In this document: one piece after another, positions 27,259-35,849 of the stretch
How positions within the stretch are numbered: the first letter of the stretch is position 1
How the letters are laid out: each line of letters starts with the position of its first letter
Assembly: GCF_002127225.1 (NCBI RefSeq)
Contig: NZ_NFUR01000002.1
Location: 186,001-250,000 of the forward strand
Direction of reading: 5' to 3'
DNA: 64,000 bases
From: Sphingomonas sp. IBVSS2
Lineage (GTDB): Bacteria; Pseudomonadota; Alphaproteobacteria; Sphingomonadales; Sphingomonadaceae
Translations under genes and position numbers: made by a program
The notes under the pieces: model-generated
What the model saw: only the letters and a program-made list of their open reading frames with translations
What the model was told of the DNA's origin: nothing
Databases searched by the model: none

Positions 27259-28095
27259 ATGCGAAACGTGGTGAAGCTGTTCGAGGCCCTGGTGGCGATC
27301 GCGATCGTGCTGGCGGCCGGGCTCTTCGTCGGTTCCGAATGGATCATCGAGCGCGGCCACGCCGCGCCGGACGACAGGATCGCCATTCCCCGCGATCCGG
27401 CCGCGGTGGCGGAGGGCGGCCGGCTCGCCACGCTGGCGGGCTGCCGGGGCTGCCATGGCCGGAACGGCGAGGGGCGCGTCTGGGCCAGCGACCGGCTGAC
27501 CGGCACGATCGCGCCGCCGGCCCTGGCCCGCAAGCTCGCGGGCTATTCGGACGCCGAGCTCGTCCGGCTGATCCGCTACGGCGTGAAGCGCGACGGCGGC
27601 GCGCTCTTCCTCATGCCTACCCAGGCGCTGCGCAGCTGGGCCGACGAGGATCTCGGCCGGATCATTGCCTGGCTGCGCACGCTGAAGCCCGGCGCGGCGG
27701 ATTCGCGGGCGGAGACCCGCTACGGCCCGTTGCCGCGCCTGGGCATGCTGACCGGCGGCTTCGAGGAAAGCCATCGCACCATCCGGCTCGCCCCGGCGCA
27801 TCGCCCGCCCGAGATTGGCCGCTATGTCTACGACACCACCTGCGCCGCATGCCACCGGCTGGGCGACGACCATGGGCTGGGCGACGGGTCGGTCGCCCCC
27901 GCGCTGGCGCCCAAGGCCGCCGGCTATGACCCCGCGGCTTTCCGCAGGCTGTCGCGCACCGGAGCGGGGATGCATGGGCGCCGTGGCGGGCGCATGTCGG
28001 CCATCGCCCGGGAGGCGACCCATGCGCTCAGCGACATGGAGATCGCGGCGCTCCATGCCTATCTCAGGGGCGAGGCGGCGCGGCTGGGTCGCTGA
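27259..28095 (+). CDS. Dihaem cytochrome c, membrane-anchored
   Basis: This 278-residue protein has an N-terminal membrane anchor (VVKLFEALVAIAIVLAAGLFVG) and two c-type haem domains in the periplasm. The haem sites are CRGCH (62-66) and CAACH (195-199), with likely Met axial ligands in FLMPTQ and GRMSAI. This two-domain layout resembles the cytochrome subunits of PQQ alcohol or gluconate dehydrogenases, though no dehydrogenase gene is adjacent. It is a single-gene unit between the epimerase and leuC. Confidence 0.88.
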   Translation: MRNVVKLFEALVAIAIVLAAGLFVGSEWIIERGHAAPDDRIAIPRDPAAVAEGGRLATLAGCRGCHGRNGEGRVWASDRLTGTIAPPALARKLAGYSDAELVRLIRYGVKRDGGALFLMPTQALRSWADEDLGRIIAWLRTLKPGAADSRAETRYGPLPRLGMLTGGFEESHRTIRLAPAHRPPEIGRYVYDTTCAACHRLGDDHGLGDGSVAPALAPKAAGYDPAAFRRLSRTGAGMHGRRGGRMSAIAREATHALSDMEIAALHAYLRGEAARLGR

Positions 28096-28172
28096 CCGGA
28101 GAATAGTTCAATTATGCGATGGAAAATTGCAAGAACGCTTGCCTGTGCGCAAGAATCGACTAAAGCGCCCGC

Positions 28173-29615
28173 ATGACCGCTCAGCCGCGTACCCTTTACG
28201 AGAAGATCTGGGCCGACCATGTGGTCGAGCGCCGGGACGATGGAACCTGCCTGATCTATATCGACCGCCACCTCGTCCATGAGGTGACCAGCCCCCAGGC
28301 CTTTGCCGGCCTGCGCGCGGCGGGGCGGCCGGTGCGCCGCCCGGACCTGACGCTCGCGGTCCCGGACCATAACCTGCCGACCACGCCGCGCGCGGATGCC
28401 GCGGGGCAGATGCTGCCGATCGCCGATCCGGCGAGCGCTGGCCAGCTCGCCGCATTGCGCGCGAACGTGGCGGAGTTCGGCGTGCCCTATATCGACGCGC
28501 TCGACGCGCGGCAGGGCATCGTGCACGTGATCGGTCCGGAACAGGGCTTCACCCTGCCCGGCGCCACGCTGGTGTGCGGCGACAGCCATACGTCGGCGCA
28601 TGGCGCGCTGGGCGCCCTGGCCTTCGGCATCGGCACCAGCGAGGTCGAGCATGTCCTCGCCACGCAGACCCTGCTGCTGAAACAGTCCAGGACGCTCGAG
28701 ATCCGCGTCGACGGCACGCTTGGCTTCGGCGTGAGCCCCAAGGACGTGGTGCTGGCGATCATCGGCCGGATCGGCGCGGCCGGCGGCACCGGCTATGTCA
28801 TCGAGTTCACCGGCGACGTGATCCGCAGCATGTCGATCGAGGGGCGGCTGACCGTCTCGAACATGTCTATCGAGGGCGGCGCCCGCTCGGGTCTGATCGC
28901 GCCCGACGAGACGACCTATGCCTATCTCAAGGGCCGCCCGATGGCACCGGCGGGCGCGGCGTGGGAGCGCGCGGTCGCCTATTGGAAGACGCTGCCGACC
29001 GATGCCGGCGCCGCGTACGACAAGAGCGTGGTGCTGCAGGCCAGCGACATCGCGCCCTCGCTCACCTGGGGCACCAGCCCGGAGGACGTGGTGCCGATCA
29101 CCGGCGCCGTGCCCGATCCGGAGAGCTTCGCGGATCCCGCCAAGCGCGCCGCGGCGCAGAAGTCGCTCGACTATATGGGGCTGATCCCGGGCACGCGGAT
29201 GGAGGACGTTCCCATCGAGCATGTCTTCATCGGCTCGTGCACCAACAGCCGGATCGAGGACCTGCGCGCCGCCGCGGCGGTGGTGAAGGGCCATCACGTC
29301 GCCGATCGCATCCGCCAGGCGCTGATCGTGCCGGGCTCCGGCCTGGTCAAGCGCCAGGCCGAGGCGGAGGGGCTGGACCGCATCTTCCGCGAGGCCGGGT
29401 TCGAATGGCGCGAGCCGGGCTGCTCGATGTGTCTCGCGATGAACCCCGACAAGGTTCCCAGCGGCGAACGTTGTGCTTCCACCTCGAACCGTAATTTCGT
29501 AGGGAGGCAGGGTCCGGGGGCGCGGACGCACCTGCTTTCACCCGCAATGGCGGCGGCAGCGGCGATCCGGGGGCGCCTCACCGATGTCAGGGAGCTGATG
29601 TCGGAGGATGCGTAA
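28173..29615 (+). CDS. leuC: 3-isopropylmalate dehydratase large subunit
   Basis: This 480-residue aconitase-family protein catalyses the second committed step of leucine synthesis with LeuD. The [4Fe-4S] cysteines lie in [12 protein letters not shown] and [32 protein letters not shown] and [14 protein letters not shown] are further signatures. The upstream 77 bp contain AT-rich sequence and the inverted CTTGC/GCAAG pair near 28137-28151, possibly a promoter or leader element. A 38-codon gene and leuD follow in the same direction. leuB is not in the window. Confidence 0.98.
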   Translation: MTAQPRTLYEKIWADHVVERRDDGTCLIYIDRHLVHEVTSPQAFAGLRAAGRPVRRPDLTLAVPDHNLPTTPRADAAGQMLPIADPASAGQLAALRANVAEFGVPYIDALDARQGIVHVIGPEQGFTLPGATLVCGDSHTSAHGALGALAFGIGTSEVEHVLATQTLLLKQSRTLEIRVDGTLGFGVSPKDVVLAIIGRIGAAGGTGYVIEFTGDVIRSMSIEGRLTVSNMSIEGGARSGLIAPDETTYAYLKGRPMAPAGAAWERAVAYWKTLPTDAGAAYDKSVVLQASDIAPSLTWGTSPEDVVPITGAVPDPESFADPAKRAAAQKSLDYMGLIPGTRMEDVPIEHVFIGSCTNSRIEDLRAAAAVVKGHHVADRIRQALIVPGSGLVKRQAEAEGLDRIFREAGFEWREPGCSMCLAMNPDKVPSGERCASTSNRNFVGRQGPGARTHLLSPAMAAAAAIRGRLTDVRELMSEDA

Positions 29616-29626
29616 GGGGATGTTCT

Positions 29627-29743
29627 ATGAAGCGGGCGCTAGTCGCGTTGATTGCGGGTACGGTACTGAGCGGCCTTGCCGCGGCCTATGCGGCCACGGG
29701 CAAGGCGGTCGAGGCCCGGGCGGAGATCACGGCCACCCGCTGA
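29627..29743 (+). CDS. 38-residue predicted secreted peptide between leuC and leuD
   Basis: A short frame starts at ATG 29627 and ends at TGA 29743. Its product begins MKRALVALIAGTVLSGLAAA, a compact signal-peptide-like segment, followed by a short charged tail (KAVEARAEITATR). AAGGGG lies 6-9 nt before the ATG. It fits tightly in the leuC-leuD gap (11 bp after leuC, 18 bp before leuD), so it is almost certainly co-transcribed. No family is recognised; it may be an export-targeted microprotein or serve to couple translation. Confidence 0.6.
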   Translation: MKRALVALIAGTVLSGLAAAYAATGKAVEARAEITATR

Positions 29744-29761
29744 TTGGGGAGGTTGTGTAGC

Positions 29762-30391
29762 GTGGAAGCCGTTCGCAAGGTCGAGGGGCGCGCCTATCCG
29801 TGGGGCGCGAGCAATATCGACACCGACATCATCATTCCGGCGCACTGGCTGAAGACCACCACGCGCGAGGGGCTGGGCAAGGGCGCCTTCGAGAGCGTGC
29901 GCGCGCAGCCGGGCAATGTCTTCGACGACCAGCGCTATGCCGGTGCGCCCGTGCTCGTCGCCGGCGACAATTTCGGCTGCGGATCGAGCCGCGAGCATGC
30001 CGCCTGGGCGCTCGCCGACCTTGGGATCAAGGCCGTGATCGCGCCGAGCTTCTCCGATATCTTCTCGGGCAATGCCTTCAAGAACGGCATCGTGCCGGTG
30101 GTGCTGCCGCAGGAAGCGGTGGACCGGCTGGTCGAAGTCGCCAGGACCGACGAGGTCACGATCGACCTGGAGACGATGACCGTCACCACGCCCTTCCAGG
30201 ATCGCTTCGCCTTCGATCTCGACCCGTTCCGCCGCCAATGCCTCATGGAGGGGCTGGACGAGATCGGCATGACGCTGGCACAAGATACCGCGATTTCGAA
30301 ATTCGAAGCCGGGATGGCGAAGGATCGCCCCTGGCTCGCGGTGGAGACGGCGAATGAAGGCATTGCTCTCGAAGCAACCGGGCGGACCTGA
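29762..30391 (+). CDS. leuD: 3-isopropylmalate dehydratase small subunit
   Basis: This 209-residue swivelling-domain subunit pairs with LeuC. Signature segments are [31 protein letters not shown] and [15 protein letters not shown]. The GTG at 29762 is chosen because a strong GGGGAGG lies 9 nt upstream and the family N-terminus begins here. The 3' end overlaps the next gene by 38 nt. Confidence 0.96.
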   Translation: MEAVRKVEGRAYPWGASNIDTDIIIPAHWLKTTTREGLGKGAFESVRAQPGNVFDDQRYAGAPVLVAGDNFGCGSSREHAAWALADLGIKAVIAPSFSDIFSGNAFKNGIVPVVLPQEAVDRLVEVARTDEVTIDLETMTVTTPFQDRFAFDLDPFRRQCLMEGLDEIGMTLAQDTAISKFEAGMAKDRPWLAVETANEGIALEATGRT

Positions 30392-31349
30392 TACTCTAAT
30401 CCAGGAGGATCTTCCCGATCCGGTCGCGGGCAGGGGGCAGGTCGTGGTCGCGGTGAAGGCCTGTGCGATCAACTATCCCGACTTCCTGATCATCGAGGAC
30501 AAATACCAGTTCAAGCCGCCGCGCCCCTTCGCGCCGGGCGGCGAGATCGCCGGCGTGATCGAAAGCGTGGGCGACGGCGTGACCGACTGGGCGGTGGGCG
30601 ACCGGGTGATCGCAGTGACCGGCCATGGCGGGCTGTCGAGCAAGCTGGCGATCGAGGCGGTGCGATTGTTCCGCCTGCCCGAGGGCCGCAGCTTCGAGGA
30701 GGGCGCCGCGCTGCTGCTCACCTATGCGACGACGATCCACGCGCTGCTCGATCGCGGGCAGCTGCGCGAGGGGCACAATCTGCTGGTGCTGGGCGCGGCG
30801 GGCGGCGTGGGCCTTGCCGCGGTGGAACTCGGCAAGGCGTTCGGCGCGCGCGTGGTGGCGGCGGTCTCCTCGGAGGAGAAGGCCGCGGCAGCCCGGGCGG
30901 CGGGCGCGGACGAGGCGATCGTCTATGGCCGGGCGCCGTTCGACAAGGACCAGTCCAAGGCGCTGGCCGAGCAGTTCAAGGCGGTGCTGGGCCCGCAGGG
31001 CGCCGATGTGATCTACGATCCGGTGGGCGGCGATTATTGCGAGCCGGCGTTGCGCGCGATCGCCTGGGAAGGGCGTTACCTGGTGGTCGGCTTCCCCGCC
31101 GGCATCCCCCGGCTGCCGCTCAACCTGACGCTGCTCAAGAGCTGCGACGTGTGCGGCGTGTTCTGGGGTGCCTTCGCGGCGCGCGATCCCAAGGCCAATG
31201 CGGCGCATGTCGGCCAGCTCTTCCGGCTCTGGTCCGAAGGCCGGATTTCGCCCAGGGTCACCGAAACCTTCGCGCTCGCCGATGGCGGCAAGGCGATCGC
31301 CAAGATGGCCGCGCGCCAAGTGATCGGGAAGGTCGTGGTGACGATCTAG
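30354..31349 (+). CDS. Quinone oxidoreductase-like medium-chain reductase
   Basis: This 331-residue MDR-superfamily protein begins [20 protein letters not shown] and shows [35 protein letters not shown] and the NADPH-binding [19 protein letters not shown]. Catalytic zinc ligands are absent, which fits the zeta-crystallin/NADPH:quinone oxidoreductase branch. Its start lies 38 nt inside leuD in another frame; the overlap appears real since the N-terminus is family-like and GGAG precedes the ATG. A paired inverted repeat follows the stop codon. Confidence 0.92.
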   Translation: MKALLSKQPGGPDTLIQEDLPDPVAGRGQVVVAVKACAINYPDFLIIEDKYQFKPPRPFAPGGEIAGVIESVGDGVTDWAVGDRVIAVTGHGGLSSKLAIEAVRLFRLPEGRSFEEGAALLLTYATTIHALLDRGQLREGHNLLVLGAAGGVGLAAVELGKAFGARVVAAVSSEEKAAAARAAGADEAIVYGRAPFDKDQSKALAEQFKAVLGPQGADVIYDPVGGDYCEPALRAIAWEGRYLVVGFPAGIPRLPLNLTLLKSCDVCGVFWGAFAARDPKANAAHVGQLFRLWSEGRISPRVTETFALADGGKAIAKMAARQVIGKVVVTI

Positions 31350-31352
31350 GCG

Positions 31353-31478
31353 CTCCCCTCCCTGGAAGGGAGGGGCTGGGGGTGGGTGTAGGCCTGGCGA
31401 TACTGCCGGGTTCGAAGCCCGCTCTCGCCGTATCGCGTATATCCACCAACCCCGACCCCTCCCTTCCAGGGAGGGGAG
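31353..31478. repeat. Paired GC-hairpin inverted repeat
   Basis: Two arms face each other: CTCCCCTCCCTGGAAGGGAG followed by GGGCTGGGGGTGGGTG (31353-31390) and the complementary CACCAACCCCGACCCCTCCC through GAGGGGAG (about 31443-31478). Each arm has its own CCCTGGAAGGG or CTTCCAGGGAG hairpin. It follows the quinone reductase stop codon by 3 nt. It may end transcription, protect the 3' end, or be a REPIN-like mobile repeat. Confidence 0.75.
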
Positions 31479-31544
31479 AAGGCCGGCTTGCCCTATGCCC
31501 ATCGCCCCCCTATCTCCGCACCAAACGCCAGTTAGGGGATTGCA

Positions 31545-31868
31545 ATGACCACGTTCGACGATCGCGAAAAGGCATTCGAGGCGAAGTTCGCGCGCGACGA
31601 GGACATGGCCTTCCGCGTCACCGCGCGCCGCAACCGGCTGGTCGGCCAGTGGGCGGCCGCGCAGATGAAGCTGACCCCGGAAGAGACCGACGCCTATGCC
31701 AAGGCGGTCGTCCAAGCCGATTTCGAGGAAGCAGGCGACGAGGACGTGATCCGCAAGCTGCTCGGCGACCTGCTCGCCGCCGGCATCGAGACCGATGACG
31801 CCACCGTGCGCCGCGCGCTCGAGGAGCAGGCGGTCGAGGCGCGCCGCCAGCTGATGGGCGAAGTCTGA
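31545..31868 (+). CDS. ATPase inhibitor zeta subunit (DUF1476)
   Basis: This 107-residue helical protein matches DUF1476, now known as the zeta subunit that inhibits ATP hydrolysis by the F1Fo-ATPase in alphaproteobacteria such as Paracoccus. It starts TTFDDREKAFEAKFARDEDMAFRV, the inhibitory N-terminal segment, and continues with RRNRLVGQWAA and EAGDEDVIRKLLGDL. The stop codon overlaps the bolA start by 1 nt. Its grouping with bolA and grxD recurs in this class. Confidence 0.92.
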   Translation: MTTFDDREKAFEAKFARDEDMAFRVTARRNRLVGQWAAAQMKLTPEETDAYAKAVVQADFEEAGDEDVIRKLLGDLLAAGIETDDATVRRALEEQAVEARRQLMGEV

Positions 31869-32107
31869 TGCCGATGGCCGCCGCCGAGATCGAGGACCTG
31901 ATCAAGGCCGGCATCCCCGATGCCCGGGTCGAGATTACCGATCTCGCCGGAGACGGCGATCATTATGCGGCGCGCGTGGTCGCGCCGATGTTCAAGGGCA
32001 TGCCGCGGGTGCGCCAGCACCAGGCGGTCTATGCCGCGCTCGGCGGGCGCATGGGCGGCGTGCTCCACGCGCTCCAGCTCACCACCGAAGCGCCGCTCGA
32101 GGAGTAA
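31868..32107 (+). CDS. bolA: BolA family protein
   Basis: This 79-residue protein has the BolA/IbaG fold: AAEIEDLIKAGIPDARVEITDL and the loop FKGMPRVRQHQAVYAALG, whose histidine region contacts glutaredoxin-bound [2Fe-2S] clusters. BolA-like proteins work with CGFS glutaredoxins in iron-sulfur trafficking and iron sensing. The ATG overlaps the upstream stop (TGATG) and grxD follows after 5 bp, so the three genes form one operon. Confidence 0.93.
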   Translation: MPMAAAEIEDLIKAGIPDARVEITDLAGDGDHYAARVVAPMFKGMPRVRQHQAVYAALGGRMGGVLHALQLTTEAPLEE

Positions 32108-32112
32108 GTGAA

Positions 32113-32448
32113 GTGACCGACGATACCCAGGCGCGCATCAAGGCGCTGGTCGACAGCAACAAGGTGCTGCTGTTCATGAAGGGCAGCCCGCTCTTCCCGC
32201 AATGCGGCTTCTCCAGCCGCGCGGTGGCGATCCTCAATCATCTCGGCGCCGAGTTCGAGAGCGTCGACGTGCTCCAGGACCAGGGCATTCGCCAGGGAAT
32301 CAAGGAATTCTCCGACTGGCCGACCATCCCGCAGCTCTATGTGAAGGGCGAGTTCGTGGGCGGCTCGGACATCATGATGGAGATGTTCGAGAGCGGCGAG
32401 CTGGGCGAACTGCTGGCCGACAAGGGTGCCGGAGCGGCTTCCGCATAA
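32113..32448 (+). CDS. grxD: Monothiol CGFS glutaredoxin, Grx4 family
   Basis: This 111-residue protein contains the monothiol active site QCGFSSRAVAIL and the glutathione-binding WPTIPQLYVKGEFVGGSDI. It carries a [2Fe-2S] cluster together with BolA and delivers Fe-S clusters in the cytoplasm. The start is GTG at 32113, with GGAG about 9 nt upstream. It is the last gene of the zeta subunit-bolA-grxD operon; a palindromic hairpin (32475-32498) follows. Confidence 0.95.
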   Translation: MTDDTQARIKALVDSNKVLLFMKGSPLFPQCGFSSRAVAILNHLGAEFESVDVLQDQGIRQGIKEFSDWPTIPQLYVKGEFVGGSDIMMEMFESGELGELLADKGAGAASA

Positions 32449-32806
32449 CCACAGCCCCCGCAATCCCTGCTCTCGCATCCCCGCGAAAGCGGGGATGCCG
32501 ACTCATGGGGCGAGCGCGCCCTATTCGATATCGGCTTTCGGTGGACCCCGGGTCGGGTGGGTCGACGCGAGACCGGGGAAAGTAGCGGTCGACCCACCCT
32601 GAAATGAAGCGTTGAACGCTTGGGGTGCCTTATACCCTGCAGCCCTCGTGCCAGTTCGCGTGGACCACGGTTTTCCGCGCCTCATGCTGGTTATCGGCTT
32701 TTAACCCTATCGCGCAGCTGTAAGCCGTTCCGACAGTTTCCCGCCCCCGGGGCGAAGGGCACATCAAAAATCCGACAGAATTCGTTCAGCCGGCGTTCAC
32801 CCGCTT
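32449..32806. repeat. Gene-free stretch with palindromes (32475-32498; 32554-32602)
   Basis: No credible gene is seen. A near-perfect palindrome GCATCCCCGCGAAAGCGGGG ATGC lies at 32475-32498, resembling a single REP-type arm; its relative GTCATCCCCGCTTTCGCAGG lies at 41208-41233. A second inverted pair, GGGTGGGTCGAC and GTCGACCCACCC, lies between about 32554 and 32602. The remainder leads into the blaI-like promoter and operator. Confidence 0.6.
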
Positions 32807-32843
32807 GACTACAGACGTAATCGTAACGATTACAACAGTAGTC
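32807..32843 (+). promoter_or_regulatory. BlaI/MecI-type operator overlapping promoter
   Basis: A long inverted repeat reads GACTAC...GTAATCGT and AACGATTAC...GTAGTC, with arms matching at the outer six and inner eight bases. Each half has a TACAnnnGTA core as in BlaI/MecI operators. TTGACT at 32805-32810 is a plausible -35 box, so bound repressor would block transcription. The site ends 18 bp before the repressor ATG, which fits autoregulation. Confidence 0.8.
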
Positions 32844-32861
32844 GAGCGAAAGAGGGACCCG

Positions 32862-33230
32862 ATGACGGAACGGATCAGCGACGCCGAGCACGCCGTGATG
32901 GAAGTGCTGTGGGAAGAGTCGCCGCTCACTGCCCAGGAAGTGGCCGAGCGCGTGCCCGCCGAGCGCGGCTGGAGCGCCAACACGGTCAAGACCCTGCTCG
33001 GCCGCCTGCTCGCCAAGAACATCATCGCGCATCAGGAAGAGGGGCGGCGCTATCTCTATCGCCCGCTGGTGGTGCGCGGCGACTATGTCGCCGGGGAATC
33101 GCGCAAGCTGATGGACCGCCTGTTCGGCGGCAGGCTCACGCCGCTGGTCGCGCATCTCGCCGAGCGCGACGAACTCACCGATCAGGACATCGCCGAGATC
33201 GAGGCGCTGCTGAAGGAGCTCAAGCAATGA
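32862..33230 (+). CDS. BlaI/MecI/CopY-family transcriptional repressor
   Basis: This 122-residue winged-helix protein begins TERISDAEHAVMEVLWEE and continues PLTAQEVAERV and WSANTVKTLLGRLLAKNII, the BlaI DNA-binding core; the C-terminal half dimerises. In known systems the partner M56 protease triggers cleavage of the repressor. AGAGGG precedes the ATG at 32862; frame upstream runs through the operator and is not coding. It overlaps the M56 gene by 4 nt (ATGA). Confidence 0.95.
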   Translation: MTERISDAEHAVMEVLWEESPLTAQEVAERVPAERGWSANTVKTLLGRLLAKNIIAHQEEGRRYLYRPLVVRGDYVAGESRKLMDRLFGGRLTPLVAHLAERDELTDQDIAEIEALLKELKQ

Positions 33231-34837
33231 CCGGCTGGCTCATCGAGACCTTCGTCGCCACCACGCTGCTGATGCTGCTGGTGCTCGCCGTCCGCGCGCC
33301 CGTCCGCCGCGCGTTCGGGCCGCAAATGGCTTATGCGCTGTGGGCGATCCCGGTGATCCGGATGCTGCTGCCGCCGCTGCCGGGCGACTGGCAGCTCACC
33401 AGCCTGATCGCACCCTTCGTCCGCGAGGCGGACGTGCCGGGGATCGTCACCGGCGTGATCAAGCCTGAGGCGCTGCCCACCGGGATCGACAAGAGCGCAG
33501 TGACGATCGTCGAGATCGGCGCCGGCAGCCATCCCGCCACCGCGGCGCTGGTCGCGCCAACTTATGGCGCGAGCGGGCCCAGCCTGCTGATCCTCGGCAT
33601 CGGCTTGTGGGCGATCGGCGCGCTGGCCTTTCTCGGCTGGCATCTGATCGCTCATCGCCGCCACTGCGCGCGCCTGCTCAAGGCCGCCCGCGTCGATCGC
33701 ACCGTGGCGCAGGGCAAGGTGCGCGTGATCGAGACGGACGCGGTGCACGGCCCGCTCGCCTTTGGCGTGCTGCGCAAATACGTCGCCTTTCCGTGCGACT
33801 TCACCGAGCGCTATGACGAGCAGGAGCGCGATCTCGCGCTGGCCCATGAGCTTGGCCACCATGTCCGCGGGGATCTGATCGCGAACTGGGTCGCGCTGTT
33901 CGTCCTCGCCATCCACTGGTTCAATCCGGTCGCCTGGAGGGCCTTCCGCGCCTTCCGTGCCGACCAGGAAATGGCCTGCGACGCCCTGGTGCTCGCCGGC
34001 CGCGCCCAGGCACTGCGCCATGCCTATGGCCGTGCGATCGTCAAGTCCGCGCATGGGGGTGCGGTCTCGGCGGCATGTCACTTGCACACGATCAACGAAG
34101 TCAAAGGGAGGCTACGCATGCTTTCGAAGACCCACAAGAACACCCCCGTCCGCCTCGCCACCGGCCTGATCGGCACCGGCGCGCTCGGCCTCGCCGCGCT
34201 CGGCCTCACTGCCTCGGGAACGCAGGCCGCCGAGCAGATCAAGGCGAAGGTGGAGACCGTCACCGGCGTGAAGCTGGACCAGGACGTGCCCGCGCCGCCC
34301 GCACCGCCGGTTGCCGCCGAGCCGGCCGCCCCGCGGGCGCCCGCCGCCGCGCCGGAAGCGCCCGAGGCTCCGGCCAAGGCCCGGCGCTATGTCTACAGCT
34401 ATAGCGACGATGGCGACGGCAAGGACAAGAAGGACGGCAAGCGCGTCACCAAGATCGTGATGGTGCATGCCGATGGCAGCGCGTCCGAGACCAAGCTGCC
34501 CGATCTCGACGCGCTCCGCGCCAGCGTGCCCGAGGTCCGGAACGGCAAGTGCACCGACACAGCGGACGGCAAGCCGGTCGTCGAGAAGTTCGAGCGGGAC
34601 GGCAAGAAGGTGATGATCGTCTGCTCCAACCGGATCGAGCGGATCACGATCAATGCCGAAAGGGCGGCGATCGACGCCAAGCGGATGGGCATGCGCAGCG
34701 CGATGATGGGCCTACGCATGGCCCGGCGCTCGATCGAGAGCCAGTCCGATCTCAGTGCCGAGCAGCGCGCCAAGGCGCTGAAGGGCATCGATGAGGCGAT
34801 CGCCGAAGTCGAGAAGAGCGCCGCCGACGACAAGTGA
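33227..34837 (+). CDS. M56-family (BlaR1-like) membrane metalloprotease with unfamiliar C-terminal domain
   Basis: This 536-residue protein has an N-terminal membrane region with helices near residues 5-25, 32-50, 110-140 and 220-240. The zinc protease site is HELGHH (207-212). A further hydrophobic segment (about 305-328) precedes an Ala/Pro-rich linker and a periplasmic C-terminal domain rich in charged residues (YSYSDDGDGKDKKDGKRVTK, then NGKCTDTADGKPVVEKF with two cysteines, and a helical end). It lacks the penicillin-binding SxxK/SxN/KTG domain of BlaR1, so the signal is probably not a beta-lactam. It is co-transcribed with the repressor and followed by a terminator. Confidence 0.88.
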   Translation: MTGWLIETFVATTLLMLLVLAVRAPVRRAFGPQMAYALWAIPVIRMLLPPLPGDWQLTSLIAPFVREADVPGIVTGVIKPEALPTGIDKSAVTIVEIGAGSHPATAALVAPTYGASGPSLLILGIGLWAIGALAFLGWHLIAHRRHCARLLKAARVDRTVAQGKVRVIETDAVHGPLAFGVLRKYVAFPCDFTERYDEQERDLALAHELGHHVRGDLIANWVALFVLAIHWFNPVAWRAFRAFRADQEMACDALVLAGRAQALRHAYGRAIVKSAHGGAVSAACHLHTINEVKGRLRMLSKTHKNTPVRLATGLIGTGALGLAALGLTASGTQAAEQIKAKVETVTGVKLDQDVPAPPAPPVAAEPAAPRAPAAAPEAPEAPAKARRYVYSYSDDGDGKDKKDGKRVTKIVMVHADGSASETKLPDLDALRASVPEVRNGKCTDTADGKPVVEKFERDGKKVMIVCSNRIERITINAERAAIDAKRMGMRSAMMGLRMARRSIESQSDLSAEQRAKALKGIDEAIAEVEKSAADDK

Positions 34838-34890
34838 CATGGAGGGGAAGGGCGTTCGTCAAAAAGCCCCTTTCACGAGCGCCTTTCGAC

Positions 34891-34934
34891 GGGGCCGGCC
34901 GATCTCCTTCGCGGCCGGTCCCGTTTCCGTTTTT
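34891..34934 (+). terminator. Rho-independent terminator after the M56 gene
   Basis: GGGGCCGGCC and GGCCGGTCCC pair with one G-T wobble around a loop of about 12 nt, followed by TTTCCGTTTTT. It lies 54 bp downstream of the M56 gene stop codon. Confidence 0.7.
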
Positions 34935-34979
34935 CAGGCCGGCCTTGCGCTGCGGCGCGGCAAAGGCCATTTCGGGGGC

Positions 34980-35849
34980 ATGGACATCATCGCGGATGCC
35001 CCGACCGGCCTGGCCATGGCGCTCGATCCGCTGGTCACGCGGGTGCTGGCGCCCAATCCCTCGCCCTTCACCTATACCGGCACCCAGACCTATCTGGTCG
35101 GCACCTCCGTGCTTGCCGTGATCGATCCCGGCCCGGACGATCCCCGCCACCTCGCGGCGCTGGCCGCGGCGATCGGCGGGCGCCGGGTGGCGGCGATCCT
35201 CTGCACCCACACGCACCGCGACCACAGCCCGGCCGCCGCGCCGCTCAAGGCCGCCACGGGCGCGCCGATCATCGGCTGCGGCCCGCTCACGCTCGAGGAT
35301 GCCGGCCCGCGCGCCGATGCCGCGTTCGATACCGGCTATGCGCCCGATCGCGTGCTGGCCGACGGGGACAGTGTCTCGGGCCCGGACTGGACGCTGGTCG
35401 CCGTCGCCACGCCCGGCCACACTTCCAACCATCTCTGCTTCGCCCTGCCCGAAAGCGGCGCGCTGTTCTGCGGCGACCATGTCATGGGCTGGTCGACCAC
35501 CGTGGTCGCGCCGCCCGACGGCGACATGGCTGCCTATATGGCCAGCCTCGACAAGCTGATGGCGCGCGAGGACGACCGCATCTATTTCCCCGCGCATGGC
35601 GAGCCGATCGAGAAGCCCCATCGCTTCGTGCGCGGGCTGATCGGGCATCGCAAGCAGCGCGAGGGGCAGATATTGCGCCTGCTCAAGGCCGGTGTCGGCG
35701 CGGTTCCCGCCATGGTCGAGCGCATGTATGCTGGGCTCGATCCCAGGCTGAGTGGCGCGGCCGGGCGATCGGTACTCGCGCATCTGATCGACCTGCACGA
35801 CCGCGGGCTCGTCATCGAGGAGGGCGGCGTTTGGAAGACGACAGCGTGA
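34980..35849 (+). CDS. MBL-fold metallo-hydrolase
   Basis: This 289-residue cytoplasmic protein has the metallo-beta-lactamase zinc motif THTHRDH (His77, His79, Asp81, His82), then ATPGHTSNHL and FCGDHVMGW for the remaining ligands, and an extra C-terminal winged-helix-like region (RSVLAHLIDLHDRGLVIEEGG). This arrangement resembles LACTB2-type hydrolases, some of which are endoribonucleases. ATG 34980 has GGGGG upstream. It overlaps the DUF4230 gene. Confidence 0.9.
   Translation: MDIIADAPTGLAMALDPLVTRVLAPNPSPFTYTGTQTYLVGTSVLAVIDPGPDDPRHLAALAAAIGGRRVAAILCTHTHRDHSPAAAPLKAATGAPIIGCGPLTLEDAGPRADAAFDTGYAPDRVLADGDSVSGPDWTLVAVATPGHTSNHLCFALPESGALFCGDHVMGWSTTVVAPPDGDMAAYMASLDKLMAREDDRIYFPAHGEPIEKPHRFVRGLIGHRKQREGQILRLLKAGVGAVPAMVERMYAGLDPRLSGAAGRSVLAHLIDLHDRGLVIEEGGVWKTTA

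Noticed and set aside
33227..34837. Beta-lactam sensor BlaR1
   Set aside because: The M56 domain fits but SxxK, SxN and KTG penicillin-binding motifs are missing from the C-terminal region.
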